Shown here piece after piece: positions 6,068-6,863 of a DNA stretch of 6,863 nucleotides (position 1 is the stretch's first letter; every line of letters starts with the position of its first letter). The stretch comes from an uncultured Pleurocapsa sp. (GTDB taxonomy: Bacteria; Cyanobacteriota; Cyanobacteriia; Cyanobacteriales; Xenococcaceae), in NCBI GenBank assembly GCA_937884735.1, contig CAKZYI010000149.1, positions 1 to 6,863 on the forward strand, written 5' to 3'. Both the position numbers and the translations under genes were made by a program. The notes below the pieces were generated by a model. That model was not told the origin of the DNA. It made no database searches and saw nothing but the letters and a program-made list of their open reading frames with translations.

Positions 6068-6863
6068 ATGAAATTCCAACTTGAAATACAACAAATAGAG
6101 CGCACCTGTCTGTTTAAATTGATTTGGGGCAAGGGACAACAAATTTCGACCATGGTGTCTTATCCCGATCTTATTTCTCAGCTATATCAGGCATGGCATA
6201 AGGCTTATTTGGGCTTTTATAAAACTGCTCTAAGAGCTAGGGTGCGGAAGCCAAAAAATGACGGTAAAATTAGTTTGCCCCAAGATTGGCATCGCCAGTT
6301 AGTTCAGGCTGAAGCCCAGTTTTTATCGGAGTTTCATCGTTGGCTGCGACAGGAGGATTTGTATGAAATCAGGGCAAAAATTGCTAGCGGTGCTAAAAAT
6401 AATACCCCAGTAGATTTATTTCTTACCTGTGGTGGTGAATTAGAAAGACTACCTTGGGAAAGGTGGGAATTGGGTGCAGAATTTGGCGGTATTGTTGCGA
6501 TCGCTCGTAGTCCGACTAATATTACCAACTCCCAACGGAACAGCCTTAAACGACCCCGTAAACCCAGGTTATTGGCTATCTTGGGTGATGATACAGGATT
6601 AGATTTAACTAGCGACCGCACTGCGATCGATACCTTAAAACAAGTAGCCGATATTGAGTTTGTTACCTGGGAAATTAACCAGCCCGCAGCCGAAATTAAG
6701 CAGCAAATCAAGCAAGCTTTAATTGACGAGGGAGGTTGGGAAGTGTTATTTTTTGCAGGACACAGTAATGAAACAGCTATTACAGGAGGAGAACTGGCGA
6801 GCGCGCCCAAAATTGCTCTTTCTGTGAGTGAAATAGCTGAAGATCTTAAAATAGCCCAGGCTA
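6068..6863 (+). CDS. CHAT domain (caspase-like) protease, N-terminal 265 codons (runs off window)
   Basis: CHAT domains are caspase/separase-fold cysteine proteases of clan CD. The visible 265 residues begin MKFQLEIQQIERTCLFKLIWGKGQQ; the first half (about 1-110) is helical and includes WHRQLVQAEAQFLSEFHRWLR (74-94). The CHAT fold then starts with VDLFLTCGGELERLPWERWELG (115-136, LPWE motif), followed by RKPRLLAILGD (164-174) and the histidine motif LFFAGHSNE (227-235) with G231-H232. In the relatives I remember, the catalytic cysteine sits in FNSCDGLGLA roughly 10-15 residues past the last one visible here, so the window stops just short of it. Those relatives often carry a CHASE2 sensory domain and membrane segments at the C-terminus; this cannot be seen here. 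The ATG at 6068 gives the family's usual N-terminus but has no Shine-Dalgarno sequence. Third gene in the plus-strand row after the sigma-like and DUF1822 genes. Confidence 0.88.
   Translation, partial: MKFQLEIQQIERTCLFKLIWGKGQQISTMVSYPDLISQLYQAWHKAYLGFYKTALRARVRKPKNDGKISLPQDWHRQLVQAEAQFLSEFHRWLRQEDLYEIRAKIASGAKNNTPVDLFLTCGGELERLPWERWELGAEFGGIVAIARSPTNITNSQRNSLKRPRKPRLLAILGDDTGLDLTSDRTAIDTLKQVADIEFVTWEINQPAAEIKQQIKQALIDEGGWEVLFFAGHSNETAITGGELASAPKIALSVSEIAEDLKIAQA

Larger units (their letters stand above)
531..6504. repeat. Dispersed HIP1 octamers (GCGATCGC), eleven copies
   Basis: Perfect octamers begin at 531, 1042, 1425, 1508, 2241, 2427, 3567, 4013, 4507, 5197 and 6497, about one per 620 bases. 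All eleven are inside coding genes (1 in cdsA, 1 in cbiT, 4 in the decarboxylase gene, 2 in the sigma-like gene, 2 in the DUF1822 gene, 1 in the CHAT gene). HIP1 abundance is a well-known cyanobacterial genome signature. The presence in the right-hand genes argues that they are not very recent arrivals from outside cyanobacteria. Confidence 0.95.

Noticed and set aside
6334..6810. 158-codon open frame on the minus strand
   Set aside because: It is antisense to the CHAT gene, whose forward translation carries the LPWE and GHS motifs in order; the minus-strand product is Ser/Leu/Pro-rich with no recognisable domain.

Overview
The window is cyanobacterial chromosome. It contains eleven copies of the palindromic octamer GCGATCGC (HIP1), all inside genes, as well as heptamer-type tandem repeats typical of cyanobacteria. 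Its genes also have their closest recognisable relatives in cyanobacteria. Base composition is moderately AT-rich. I cannot name the genus; the protein styles would fit a filamentous or baeocystous lineage (Nostocales or Pleurocapsales-like), but that is a guess.

Left half (1-2776, minus strand): three housekeeping genes read leftward, probably as one unit. In order of transcription they are a PLP-dependent Orn/Lys/Arg decarboxylase-family protein (2776-1334), the cobalamin-ring methyltransferase/decarboxylase cbiT (1299-709), and the N-terminal 190 codons of the phosphatidate cytidylyltransferase cdsA (571-1, cut by the window edge). Their pathways are unrelated (polyamine or amino-acid decarboxylation, B12, phospholipids), so the grouping is positional rather than functional. 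A 14-bp tandem repeat lies inside the decarboxylase gene and is translated into a Pro/Ser-rich linker. A second, shorter repeat of the same period lies between the decarboxylase gene and cbiT.

Middle (2777-2920): a 144-bp divergent intergenic region that must hold promoters for both directions.

Right half (2921-6863, plus strand): three accessory-type genes in a row. The first encodes a 462-residue protein with a sigma-70-region-4-like helix-turn-helix (2921-4309). The second encodes a 454-residue DUF1822-family protein (4398-5762). The third is the start of a CHAT-domain caspase-like protease gene (from 6068, open at the right edge), whose GHS histidine motif is visible and whose catalytic cysteine should lie just past the window end. 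In between, 5763-6067 is non-coding and carries a GC-rich block of nested hairpins (5825-5955) that looks like an intergenic repeat element.

The right half is the best candidate for an under-described system: a putative transcription-factor-like protein, a protein of unknown function and a caspase-fold protease. A signalling or stress module in which the protease acts on one of its neighbours is a reasonable hypothesis, but nothing in the sequence proves it.
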